The position numbers and the translations under genes were made by a program. A stretch of 64,000 bases of DNA from CAMDPA01 sp963825625 (GTDB lineage Bacteria; Pseudomonadota; Alphaproteobacteria; Rhizobiales; Hyphomicrobiaceae). The notes under the pieces were generated by a model, which saw nothing but the letters and a program-made list of their open reading frames with translations, was not told where the DNA came from and made no database searches. The stretch covers positions 62,001-126,000 of the forward strand of contig CAWGUF010000029.1 in NCBI GenBank assembly GCA_963825625.1. The letters run 5' to 3'. The stretch's first letter is position 1; each line of letters begins with the position of its first letter. Shown one piece after another: positions 55,096-64,000 of this stretch.

Positions 55096-57445
55096 ATGAC
55101 CACCGCTGATGACCAGCTTGTCGCGACCAAATTCTCCGTCGGTCAGCCCGTGCGCCGCGTGGAGGACGAGACGCTGGTCCGCGGCCAGGGCCGCTATACC
55201 GACGATGTCAATATCGATGGCCAGGCCTATGCCGCGTTCGTGCGCTCCCAACTGCCGCACGGCGTAATCAAGCGCATCGACACCGCGGCGGCGGCGAACA
55301 TGCCGGGCGTGCTGGCGATCTACACGGGCGCCGATCTGGCCAGCGCCGGCTATGGCGGCATCGCCTGCAAGCTGCCGTTGAAGAACGCCGACGGCTCGCC
55401 GCTCCGGGCCCCGGAGCGGCCGGCTCTGCCGACTGACAAGGTGCGCTACGTCGGTGACCCCATCGCCTGCGTCGTCGCCGAGACGGAGATCCAGGCCCAG
55501 GATGCAGCCGAGGCGGTGGTGCTCGATATCGAGCCATTGCAGGCCATCGTCGATTTCACCAAGGCTGCGTCCTCCAAGGCGCCGCCGGTGTGGGATAGTG
55601 TGCCCGACAACGTAGCGTTCGACTTCGTGTTCGGCGATGTCGCCAAGGTCGACGAGGCATTCGCCAAGGCCGCGCATGTCACGACATTGCCTTTGAAGCA
55701 GGTTCGTCTCGTCGTCAACGCGATGGAGCCGCGCGCAGCGGTTGCCGACTATGACAAGGCGAGCGAGCGCTTCACCCTTTATGCCCCCACCCAGGGTGTA
55801 TTCGGTTCCCGAGCTGCCGCCGCCGGCATGCTGAAGGTTCCCGCCGACAAGGTCCGTTTTGTGGCCGAGAACGTCGGCGGCTCGTTCGGCATGAAAGGCG
55901 CGATCTTTCCCGAGTACCTGTGCCAGCTGCATGCCGCCCGCGCGCTCGGCCGGCCGGTGAAGTGGAACGACCGCCGCTCCGAACTCCTACCTGTCAGACC
56001 ACCATGGCCGCGCCCAGGAGTTCGAGGCCGCCATCGCTCTCGACAAGGACGGCCACATCCTCGCCCTGAAGCTTGAGGGCTGGGGTGACATGGGCGCCTA
56101 CCTGACGGGGCTGGGCCCGCAGTTCGCCTCCCTCAACGTGACCAAGCACACGGCCAGCGTCTACCGCACCCCATTGATGCTGGTGAAGACGAAATGCGTG
56201 TTCACCAACACCGTCCCGATCACCGCCTATCGCGGCGCCGGCCGGCCGGAGGGCAACTACTACATGGAGCGGCTGCTCGATGCCGCCGCGCGCGAGATGG
56301 GGATCGACCAGGCCGAAATCCGCCGCCGCAATCACATCAAGCCCGACCAGATGCCGTTCAAGGCGGCGTCCGCCTCGACCTATGACTGCGGCGACTTCCC
56401 CGCCATGCTGGAGAAGGCCCTGGCGCAGGCAGACTGGAACGGCTTCGCAGCGCGCGCCAAAGACAGCGCCGCGCGCGGAAAACTGCGTGGCCGCGGCATC
56501 GGCCAGTTCCTGGAGGTCACGGCGCCGGTCCGTGGCGAGCAGGGCTCGATCCATTTCGAGACGGACGGCACCATCACCGTCACCACCGGCACCCATGACC
56601 ACGGCCAGGGCCATCGCACGTCGTTTGCGCAAGTCGTGGCCACCGAGCTCGGCGTGCCGTTCGAGAAGATCCGCGTGCGGCAGGCCGACACCGACTACCT
56701 CATCGCCGGCGGCGGCTCCGGCGGCTCGAAATCCGCGATGGCGAGCGGCACCGCGCTCTATAACGCCAGCCAGCAGGTGATCGAGAAGGCGAAGCAGGCC
56801 GCCTCGCATCTGATGGAGGCCGCCGTCGGCGACATCGAGTTCAAGGGCGGCCGCCTGCGTATCGTCGGCACTGATCGCCAAATACCGCTGAGCGAGCTTG
56901 CCCAGCGCCTCGTCACCAGCACCAACCTGCCAGCCGATTGCCCGAAGGACATCAACGTCGATCACGTGCAGGACGAGGCACCACCGACCTATCCCAACGG
57001 CTGCCACATCGCGGAGGTCGAGGTCGACCCCGACACCGGCATCGTCGAGGTCGTGAAGTACACCATGGTCGGCGACTTCGGCACGCTGCTCAACCCGATG
57101 ATCGTCGAAGGCCAGTTGCGCGGCGGCGTCGTGCAGGGCCTCGGCCAGGCGCTGATGGAGCAGGCGGTCTACACCGATGACGGCCAGCTGGTGACCGGCA
57201 GCTTCATGGACTACGCCATGCCGCGCGCCGCCGACGTGCCGGAATTGGCGTTCGGCTCGCTGCCGGTGCCGACGCAAACCAACCCGCTCGGCGTCAAGGG
57301 CTGCGGCGAGGCCGGCGTCTCCGGCGCCCTGCCGGCGATCTCCAACGCCATCCACGACGCGCTGGGCGCGCTGGGCGTCAAGCACATCGAGATGCCCGCG
57401 ACGCCTGAGGTCGTGTGGCGGGCGATCAAGGGGGCGAAGGGGTAG
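55096..57445 (+). pseudogene. Xanthine dehydrogenase-family molybdopterin-binding subunit (one frameshift)
   Basis: Large catalytic subunit (CoxL/aldehyde-oxidase-like) that binds the molybdenum-cytosine-dinucleotide cofactor. From ATG 55096: VGQPVRRVEDETLVRGQGRY, YVGDPIACVVAETEIQAQDA, VAENVGGSFGMKGAIFPEYL. A frame change near 55988 (NDRRSE / YLSDHHGRAQEFEA) precedes TAYRGAGRPEGNYYMERLLD, THDHGQGHRTSFAQVVATEL and GVKGCGEAGVSGALPA, the last carrying the catalytic Glu. Corrected length about 783 residues. No FAD or [2Fe-2S] subunit genes are adjacent in this window, unusual for a CoxLMS-type enzyme. Confidence 0.88.
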
Positions 57446-57738
57446 GGTGGGTCAACAGCCGCCGTTTGTGGCCCCGACCCATCACACCAACCCTCGCGGA
57501 AAAGTTGGGTCGCGTTCCGCTTGCCCCAACCTGCGGCCAGGGTTCATCTGCAGCAGGGACCAATTGGTGGCTGACCTCATAGCCAAAAAAATTTTTAAAA
57601 GACGGCTCGCGAGCAAGGGTCTAATAGCGATGCGAAGGACTACGACCGCACTCCCATGGAACTTGCGAAGGCTCCGCCAACTGATACGGTGAACGCGCGA
57701 AAGTAGCTCCCAAATAACATTGCCAAGTAGAGGTCGCC
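57446..57738. other. Spacer after the molybdopterin subunit gene
   Basis: 293 bp with no supported gene; contains the AT-rich stretch CCAAAAAAATTTTTAAAAG near 57587-57603. Confidence 0.5.
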
Positions 57739-58056
57739 GTGAATTCCGTAGAGGCTTGGCTAGCCGTTTCAGCTGGAGTAATGGTTGGGACATTGTATGA
57801 CCCAAGTGTTTGGGGCATGCTGCTATTCTGTCTAATGGCGGGGCTATCTCGCCAAAGCGTACTCGTTGCAATTGGCATCGGCTTGCTGGCAGGGGGGCTC
57901 GTGGTTTTTATGAATTGGTCATGGTGGCAGTCTTCCGGACTTGCGATAGACGCCAGCCGCCTGCTTCGCGTGTTTTTGCCGAGGATCGTTTGGGCTCTCG
58001 TCGCCTTTGGATTGGGACGCCTAGTCGCGCGCGTCATGCGCAAACAAACCGGCTAA
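57739..58056 (+). CDS. Small putative membrane protein
   Basis: 105 residues from GTG 57739, after AGAGG about 8 bases upstream. Hydrophobic segments VEAWLAVSAGVMVGTLYDPS, VWGMLLFCLMAGLSRQ, VLVAIGIGLLAGGLVVFMNW and RIVWALVAFGLGRLVARVM suggest three or four membrane helices with a positively charged C-terminus (RVMRKQTG). No family recognised. It is followed by an AT-rich spot and an 83-bp palindrome. Composition and open frame support a gene, but there is no homology evidence. Confidence 0.5.
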   Translation: MNSVEAWLAVSAGVMVGTLYDPSVWGMLLFCLMAGLSRQSVLVAIGIGLLAGGLVVFMNWSWWQSSGLAIDASRLLRVFLPRIVWALVAFGLGRLVARVMRKQTG

Positions 58057-58074
58057 AATAAAATTTTAGAAATA

Positions 58075-58157
58075 GAATTTGGGACAGTTCGATTTATTCA
58101 TTGATCGCGTCGTCACCGTAAGCGCCAAGGCAAACAAATGGAGCTGTCCCGAATTTT
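58075..58157. repeat. 83-bp palindromic element, copy 3 (diverged)
   Basis: Arms at about 58075-58095 and 58136-58157 (core GGGACAG/CTGTCCC, about 17 of 21 paired). Total length matches the copies at 799-881 and 36475-36557. The right arm overlaps the broken 3' part of an antitoxin gene fragment. Confidence 0.7.
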
Positions 58158-58250
58158 GTCCAGCGCTTCGAGCACGCGCGCTGCATCCTCCTGCCGCTGT
58201 TTCGGCCAGGACTTCACGCGCTCCAGGATCTCTTCAAGGGTCTTGGTCAT
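58113..58250 (-). pseudogene. Truncated antitoxin-like gene fragment A
   Basis: ATG 58250: MTKTLEEILERVKSWPKQRQ, EDAARVLEALDKI, after which the frame enters the 83-bp palindrome and stops at 58113. The first 27 residues are nearly identical to fragment B at 59050-59172. The helical, charged N-terminus resembles short antitoxins that partner RelE/ParE toxins. The 3' part is missing, presumably lost when the palindrome or another element joined here. Confidence 0.6.
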
Positions 58251-58446
58251 GGCCGCACCATATCATGACCAGCGGATTGAATCATCCATTGCCGATGTTT
58301 GGGCGCCCCGTCGCTCGCCTCGCTCCCGGCGGCCGGGCTGTCGTGAACCGAGCCCGTCGCTGCGTCGCCCGTCTCGGCCCTGCGGACGTCCATCCCTGGC
58401 GCGTCGAGTATCACGCAATCCAAGGTCGGCGCCCCATCGGTTCCGC

Positions 58447-58758
58447 TCAATTGCACTTCAGTTCGTCGTCGCTCAATGGCTCGGGCCGGCGCGCACTATG
58501 CCGGATGCGCAGGATACGCACCTCGTCCTGCCCGGGAATGAGCATGTAGAAGATGTTGTACGGATACCGCACGACCGGGAGGACGCGCACGCCGGCTTGA
58601 TCGGTCTGCGTGCCGATGCCCGGGAACGCGCCAAGCTGCTCGCACAGCGCGCCAACGCGAGCTATGATCTCGCGTGCGGCCTGCGGGTTGCGCTCGTCGA
58701 TGTAGGCGTGGATTTCCTAGAGCTGACGCAGAGCGCGCCGGCTGTAGGTGATCCTCAC
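58447..58758 (-). pseudogene. RelE/ParE-family toxin with premature stop
   Basis: From GTG 58758 the frame reads MRITYSRRALRQL, then TAG (plus-strand 58717-58719), then EIHAYIDERNPQAAREIIAR, VGALCEQLGAFPGIGTQTDQ, VRVLPVVRYPYNIFYMLIPG, EVRILRIRHSARRPEPL. Apart from the one nonsense codon it is a complete 103-codon ParE-type toxin, including the C-terminal basic IRHSARRP motif. Its start overlaps the antitoxin stop (GTGA). A single base change (for example GAG to TAG) has inactivated the toxin while the antitoxin remains open. Confidence 0.8.
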
Positions 58759-58982
58759 GCGGTCAGCCTGGCAAACACGGCGGCAACCTCGTCGTCGCTG
58801 GCGACCTCGCCGCGGCGAACCTCCTCGAGCGCGTCGAGGATGTCGGCACGCTCCTCGTCATCGAGTTGGTAGACGCCGGTGTGGCGCTGCTCGACCTCGG
58901 CAACCTTGCGCACGATCTCGTCCTGCGCTGCTTTCGGCAGCTTGGCCATGCGATCCACGAGATTTTCCAGAACCTTGATCAT
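58755..58982 (-). CDS. Antitoxin of a ParDE/RelBE-type module
   Basis: 75 residues from ATG 58982 (MIKVLENLVDRMAKLPKAAQ); the longer frame to 59030 has an implausible N-terminus. Features: DEIVRKVAEVEQRHTGVYQL, DDEERADILDALEEVRRGEV, ASDDEVAAVFARL, typical of small acidic antitoxins with the LxDEERADILxALEExxRGE pattern. The last codon overlaps the toxin start by 4 bp (GTGA), indicating coupled translation. Its partner toxin carries a nonsense codon, leaving an orphan antitoxin. Confidence 0.82.
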   Translation of the reverse strand: MIKVLENLVDRMAKLPKAAQDEIVRKVAEVEQRHTGVYQLDDEERADILDALEEVRRGEVASDDEVAAVFARLTA

Positions 58983-59049
58983 GGCCGGACCATAGCACCG
59001 GACGGCCGCGAAACCGACTGCCCCCAGCAAGCGCCAGCTAGCAATGATA

Positions 59050-59172
59050 TCATGGATCTAGACCTACCGGCACTCCGCCGGTGCTTATGTCAATCACGCG
59101 CGCAGCATCGTCCTGCCGCTGTTTCGGCCAGGACTTCACGCGCTCCAGGATCTCTTCCAAGGTCTTACTCAT
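59050..59172 (-). pseudogene. Truncated antitoxin-like gene fragment B
   Basis: ATG 59172: MSKTLEEILERVKSWPKQRQ, DDAARVIDISTGG..., stop at 59050. The shared block (59098-59175 with 58163-58253) covers the start codon and first 27 codons; homology is lost after AARV. Apparently a duplicated 5' end of the same antitoxin-type gene as fragment A, flanking the ParDE-like pair on the other side. Confidence 0.6.
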
Positions 59173-59423
59173 GGTCGCACCCTATCACGATCACGACGTC
59201 GTTTCATCCAATGCCGCAACGGAACCCCGCTTGCTGCCGAAACCGCCCCGGCGTAAACACGGCTGACTGGCGCGCGCGGCCGGTGTATGCAACCATCGAG
59301 CCCTCGAATTGGCGCGATTCGGAGGCGAGCTTGCCATCCGGCCCTTGCCAACCGGCCAAGGCCGTATGACCAGCGTGGCACGCGAGCGCCGGCTCAACCG
59401 CGTCTTTTTCAGCGAGACGACCC

Positions 59424-60674
59424 GTGATCGACGAATTCCATCGCATCAAGCGCCTGCCGCCCTACGTGTTTGCAGAGGTCAACCGCCTCAAGGCCGAGGC
59501 GCGGGCCCGCGGCGCCGACATCATCGATCTCGGCATGGGCAATCCGGATATGGACACCCCCAGCCACATCATCGACAAGCTGATCGAGACCGTGAAGAAG
59601 CCGCGCACCCACCGCTACTCGGCGTCCAAGGGCATCCCCGGCCTGCGCAAGGCACAGGCGACCTATTACGCCCGCCGCTTTGGCGTGAAGCTCAATCCCG
59701 AAACCCAGATCGTCGCGACGCTGGGCTCCAAGGAAGGCTTCGCCAACATGGCGCAGGCCATCACCGCGCCCGGCGACGTCATTCTGGTGCCGAACCCGAC
59801 CTATCCGATCCACGAGTTTGGCTTCCTGATCTCCGGCGCCGCCATCCGCCACATCGAGGCCAACAACGGCGAGGCGTTCCTGCGCGGCCTCGAACGGGCC
59901 GTCAAGCACTCGATCCCCAAGCCGATCGCGGTGGTGCTGAGCTATCCCTCCAACCCGACCGCACTCACGGTCGACCTCGACTTCTACAAGGAGGCGGTGC
60001 AGCTCGCCAAGAAGCTCGACCTCATCATCCTGTCCGACATCGCCTATGCGGAGCTTTACTTCGACGACAACCCGCCGCCCTCCGTACTGCAGGTGCCGGG
60101 AGCCATGGACATCACGGTGGAGTTCACATCGCTCAGCAAGACCTACTCGATGCCGGGTTGGCGGATGGGCTTCGCGGTCGGCAACGAACGGCTGATCGCG
60201 GCGCTGGCGCGGGTGAAATCGTATCTCGACTACGGTGCCTTCACGCCGATCCAGGTGGCGGCCGCCGCAGCGCTCAACGGCCCGCAGGACTGCGTCGAGG
60301 AGATGCGCCGGGTCTACAAGCGCCGCCGCGACGTGCTGGTGAAAAGCTTCGCCCAGGCCGGCTGGGACATCCCGCCGCCGCCGGCGACGATGTTTGCGTG
60401 GGCGCCGCTGCCGGAGAGCTTCCGCGCGGTCGGCAGGGTGGAATTTTCCAAGCTCCTGATCGAGAAGGCCGACCTCGCCGTCTCGCCCGGCACCGGCTTC
60501 GGCGAGTATGGCGAAGGCTATGTGCGCATCGCGCTGGTCGAGAACGAGCATCGCATCCGGCAGGCGGCCCGCAATCTCAAGCGCTTCCTGTCCCAGCCGC
60601 CGGACGCCATGCATAACGTCATGGGCCCAGCCTCCAACACCACAACCGGCGTGGCATCACGGTCGTCGGCATGA
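59424..60674 (+). CDS. alaC: Alanine/LL-diaminopimelate-type class I aminotransferase (AlaC-like)
   Basis: 416 residues from GTG 59424 (VIDEFHRIKRLPPYVFAEVN). PLP fold type I: DIIDLGMGNPDMDTPSHIID, GSKEGFANMAQAITAPGDVI, LVPNPTYPIHEFGF, LSYPSNPTALTVDL (Asn), DIAYAELYFDD (Asp/Tyr), SLSKTYSMPGWRMGFAVGN (Schiff-base Lys), YVRIALVENEHRIRQAARN (Arg). Annotated in relatives as glutamic-pyruvic transaminase AlaC or LL-DAP aminotransferase. Its TGA overlaps the start of hom (ATGA), so the two are cotranscribed. Confidence 0.93.
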   Translation: MIDEFHRIKRLPPYVFAEVNRLKAEARARGADIIDLGMGNPDMDTPSHIIDKLIETVKKPRTHRYSASKGIPGLRKAQATYYARRFGVKLNPETQIVATLGSKEGFANMAQAITAPGDVILVPNPTYPIHEFGFLISGAAIRHIEANNGEAFLRGLERAVKHSIPKPIAVVLSYPSNPTALTVDLDFYKEAVQLAKKLDLIILSDIAYAELYFDDNPPPSVLQVPGAMDITVEFTSLSKTYSMPGWRMGFAVGNERLIAALARVKSYLDYGAFTPIQVAAAAALNGPQDCVEEMRRVYKRRRDVLVKSFAQAGWDIPPPPATMFAWAPLPESFRAVGRVEFSKLLIEKADLAVSPGTGFGEYGEGYVRIALVENEHRIRQAARNLKRFLSQPPDAMHNVMGPASNTTTGVASRSSA

Positions 60675-62005
60675 GCGTTCCCACCGAGCCCTTGCGCATC
60701 GGCATTGCCGGCCTCGGAACGGTCGGCGCCGGGGTGCTGCAGAACCTGCGCCTGCACGGCGACCGGCTGGCCATGGCGATGGGCCGCCGCATCGAGGTCG
60801 TCGGCGTTTCCGCGCGCTCCCGCGACAAAGACAGGGGCGTGCCGCTCGACGGCATACCCTGGTACGACAATCCCGTGGAATTGGCCGCCGCACCCGGCGT
60901 GAGTGCATTCGTCGAGCTGATCGGCGGCGCCGAAGGGCCAGCCCGGGAGTCCGTCATGACGGCGCTCGCCGCTGGCCGCAGTGTCGTGACCGCCAACAAG
61001 GCTCTGCTCGCCCACCACGGCTTCGAGATCGCAAAGCTCGCCGAAAAGAGCGGCGCGGCGCTGGCATTCGAGGCGTCTGTCGCCGGCGGCATACCGGTTA
61101 TCAAGACGATGCGCGAATCGTTGATCGGCAACGAGATCAAGCGCGTCTACGGCATCCTCAATGGCACCTGCAACTTCATCCTCACCAAGATGCAGAACGA
61201 GGGCCGGGCATTCGACGACGTGCTCGCCGAGGCGCAACGGCTGGGCTACGCCGAAGCCGATCCGACGTTCGACATCGGCGGCATGGATGCCGCCCACAAG
61301 CTGGCCATCCTGACCAGCCTCGCTTTCGGAACGCGCGTCGCGCTCGACCAGATCCACTGCGAAGGCATCGAGCACATCACCCAGGCCGACATCCAGGCCG
61401 CAGACGAGCTCGGCTATCGCATCAAGCTGCTGGGCGTGGCCCTGAAGACCGACAGCGGCATCGAGGCTCGCGTCAATCCGGCGATGGTGCCCAAGCACTC
61501 GGCGATCGCCGAAGTCTCCGGGGTCACCAATGCGATCGAGATCGAATGCGATTTCGTCGGTGACCTGCTGCTGGTCGGGCCCGGTGCGGGCGCCAAGCCG
61601 ACCGCCTCCTCCGTGATCGCCGATATCGTCGACGTTGCCCGTGGCGATTGTCTGCGTCCGTTCATATTGCCCGCAAAAGAGCTGAAGCCGCACAAGCGGG
61701 CGACGCTGGGCGCCCACCGCGGCGCCTACTATGTCCGCCTCACCGTGTACGACGAGCCCGGCGCTCTCGCCTCGATTGCACGGCGCATGGCGGACGAGGC
61801 CGTGTCGCTGGAAAGCATCGTGCAGCGCCGCCCCAATGCTCCACAAGCACCGCCGGGAGAGCCTGCGGCCGCGCGCGAGATCATGCCGCTCATCCTCATT
61901 ACCCACGATACGGTCGAGGCCTCGATCCGCAAGGCCCTGAAGCTTATCGAGAAAGACGGCAAGATCGCCGCGCCAGCACAAATGATCCGTATCGAGAGAC
62001 TGTGA
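60671..62005 (+). CDS. hom: Homoserine dehydrogenase
   Basis: Reduces aspartate semialdehyde to homoserine for threonine and methionine synthesis. 444 residues from ATG 60671. NAD(P)-binding IGIAGLGTVGAGVLQNLRLH; VVTANKALLAHHGFEIAKLA; catalytic region RVYGILNGTCNFILTKMQNE and EAQRLGYAEADPTFDIGGMD; C-terminal ACT domain about 355-440 (YVRLTVYDEPGALASIARRM), the site of likely feedback control by threonine. Second gene of the alaC-hom-glpX series; 4-bp overlap with alaC. Confidence 0.96.
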   Translation: MSVPTEPLRIGIAGLGTVGAGVLQNLRLHGDRLAMAMGRRIEVVGVSARSRDKDRGVPLDGIPWYDNPVELAAAPGVSAFVELIGGAEGPARESVMTALAAGRSVVTANKALLAHHGFEIAKLAEKSGAALAFEASVAGGIPVIKTMRESLIGNEIKRVYGILNGTCNFILTKMQNEGRAFDDVLAEAQRLGYAEADPTFDIGGMDAAHKLAILTSLAFGTRVALDQIHCEGIEHITQADIQAADELGYRIKLLGVALKTDSGIEARVNPAMVPKHSAIAEVSGVTNAIEIECDFVGDLLLVGPGAGAKPTASSVIADIVDVARGDCLRPFILPAKELKPHKRATLGAHRGAYYVRLTVYDEPGALASIARRMADEAVSLESIVQRRPNAPQAPPGEPAAAREIMPLILITHDTVEASIRKALKLIEKDGKIAAPAQMIRIERL

Positions 62006-62126
62006 TGCACGAATGCGCCGATGCCGCCAGTAAGGTAAAAGCTGGATCTCTGCGGCATTGCGGGGCGATCCTTATATAGTCCGCCCCTCCCTTTTTTCGG
62101 TCCAAACCTACGCGCGAGGAAACGCA

Positions 62127-63116
<990 letters not shown>

Positions 63117-63139
63117 GACTGCAGCGCGGGGGCGCCCCG

Positions 63140-64000
63140 TCAGTTCCGGATATCCTGCAGGAACCAGTCGGTCGGGATCGGCGTGCCCAACTTTGCCGCC
63201 TTTGCGCGTTCGTAGACCAACCGGCCGATCGCCGCGAACTGCAGACCCGATGACGTGTTGTGATAGAAGATGGTCTCCGCCTCGGATTGGCGGCCCGGCG
63301 TCTTGCCAATGATCACATCGGCGAGGAAGGGATAGTCGGTCTTCGCATATCTGCGGCGATAGGCCTTGTCGAGCGGCCGTCGCGCCCGGTCCGCCTCTGA
63401 GCCGATGACCAGGTCCGTGTACCCCTCCTGCGCGTTGACGAAAATCCTGTCGACCGTCTCGAACGTGGCATCGTCCATCTCGTCATAGCGGCAACGCACC
63501 AGGAATGCGCCCGGCCGATGCAACTTGAGCATGTCCGAGGTGTAGACCGGCACCCGGCTGTCGGTGCAGGTTGCGATCATGTCGACATCGGTGAGTGCCG
63601 AATGCACGCTGTCGCAGACCTTCACCTCCACCCCCAGCGTATCGGCCATCTCTGCCGCGAATGCGTCACGGTTGGCCGGGGTCGGACTATAGACCTTCAG
63701 CAACTGCAGCGGCCGCACCGCATGTATGGCCTCCGTATACGTGCGCGCCATCCCGCCAGAGCCCAGCACGCCCAGCACTGAGGCATCCTTGCGCGCGAGA
63801 TATTTCGCCCCAACTCCCGCTGTTGCCCCGACGCGAACATGCTGCAGGATGCCGTCGTTGATGAGCGCGATCACTGCGCCCGTCGAGGTGTCGATGAGGA
63901 TGATGAAGCCGCAGTAGGTGCCCGGCTCGATGCAGTGCCATTCCTCCGTCTTGACGCCGTTGTAGTCCGTCCACGTCAGGATGTCCGATTTGAACCTGAG
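63140..64000 (-). CDS. Ornithine cyclodeaminase/mu-crystallin family protein, 5' end beyond window
   Basis: The minus-strand frame is open to base 64000, giving 287 C-terminal residues of a family about 320-350 long. Rossmann motif VLGVLGSGGMARTYTEAIHA, dimer/lysine region VRVGATAGVGAKYLARKDAS, acidic end of the strand LLKVYSPTPANRDAFAAEMA, MIATCTDSRVPVYTSDML, GAFLVRCRYDEMDD. The family includes ornithine cyclodeaminase, alanine dehydrogenase-type and ketimine reductases; substrate not inferable. Convergent with glpX, 23 bp apart. Confidence 0.88.
   Translation of the reverse strand, partial: LRFKSDILTWTDYNGVKTEEWHCIEPGTYCGFIILIDTSTGAVIALINDGILQHVRVGATAGVGAKYLARKDASVLGVLGSGGMARTYTEAIHAVRPLQLLKVYSPTPANRDAFAAEMADTLGVEVKVCDSVHSALTDVDMIATCTDSRVPVYTSDMLKLHRPGAFLVRCRYDEMDDATFETVDRIFVNAQEGYTDLVIGSEADRARRPLDKAYRRRYAKTDYPFLADVIIGKTPGRQSEAETIFYHNTSSGLQFAAIGRLVYERAKAAKLGTPIPTDWFLQDIRN

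Noticed and set aside
59173..59423. Short open frames between antitoxin fragment B and alaC
   Set aside because: They lack motifs, overlap one another on both strands, and look like random GC-rich frames; the region more likely holds the alaC promoter.

Overview
The window is GC-rich chromosomal DNA from an alphaproteobacterium, most likely order Hyphomicrobiales (Rhizobiales). The supporting signs are tandem alphaproteobacterial porins, an IalB-family protein, a DUF2865 protein, class II DAHP synthase, and gene orders familiar from that order (recG/sdhE/mfd; D,D-carboxypeptidase-tmk-holB-metG-tatD-MBL; alaC-hom-glpX). The genus cannot be named from the sequence alone. No rRNA, tRNA, CRISPR array, prophage or replication origin was recognised.

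Layout. 0-3 kb: the 3' end of class I fructose-bisphosphate aldolase faces recG across an 83-bp palindrome. 3-6.5 kb: an accessory insert between recG and sdhE carries a truncated BrnT/BrnA toxin-antitoxin pair and a membrane-anchored TIR-TPR protein with near-identical 48-residue repeats. 6.6-10.4 kb: sdhE and a heavily frameshifted mfd. 10.5-20.5 kb: an alpha/beta hydrolase, an amidase, a YejA-like peptide-binding protein, IalB, HspQ, a malyl-CoA lyase-like enzyme, a lipid A acyltransferase and a UbiH-type hydroxylase. 21-30.4 kb: five tandem porin paralogues, one of them intact, separated by spacers and each followed by a hairpin. 30.6-38.1 kb: a small secreted protein, an ELM1-like protein, two-domain 3-dehydroshikimate dehydratase, a zinc alcohol dehydrogenase, a repeat-rich spacer, then a thioesterase/enoyl-CoA hydratase/lactonase-like operon. 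38.2-44.4 kb: a TpsB-type outer-membrane transporter with a proline-rich secreted protein, DAHP synthase, a GNAT acetyltransferase and the DUF2865 protein. 44.7-51.6 kb: the D,D-carboxypeptidase-like/tmk/holB/metG/tatD/MBL cluster, ended by an IS1595-type remnant. 52-57.4 kb: two EamA transporters, a DapA-like aldolase and a molybdopterin hydroxylase large subunit. 57.7-59.2 kb: a small membrane protein and decayed toxin-antitoxin genes. 59.4-64 kb: alaC, hom and glpX, then part of an ornithine cyclodeaminase-like gene.

Functionally most of it is core metabolism and genome maintenance: DNA repair and replication, aromatic and aspartate-family amino acid synthesis, gluconeogenesis and envelope biogenesis. 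The accessory parts are the TIR-TPR/BrnTA insert, the porin array, the TpsB locus and the toxin-antitoxin graveyard at 58-59 kb. Three families of palindromic intergenic repeats mark many of the boundaries.

Caution: about a dozen genes, including essential-type genes, carry single-base frameshifts. In the porins these can be checked against sister copies and look mostly like random one-base insertions. Consensus sequencing error is therefore a serious alternative to real pseudogenes. Frameshifted genes are listed as pseudogenes over their full homologous span.
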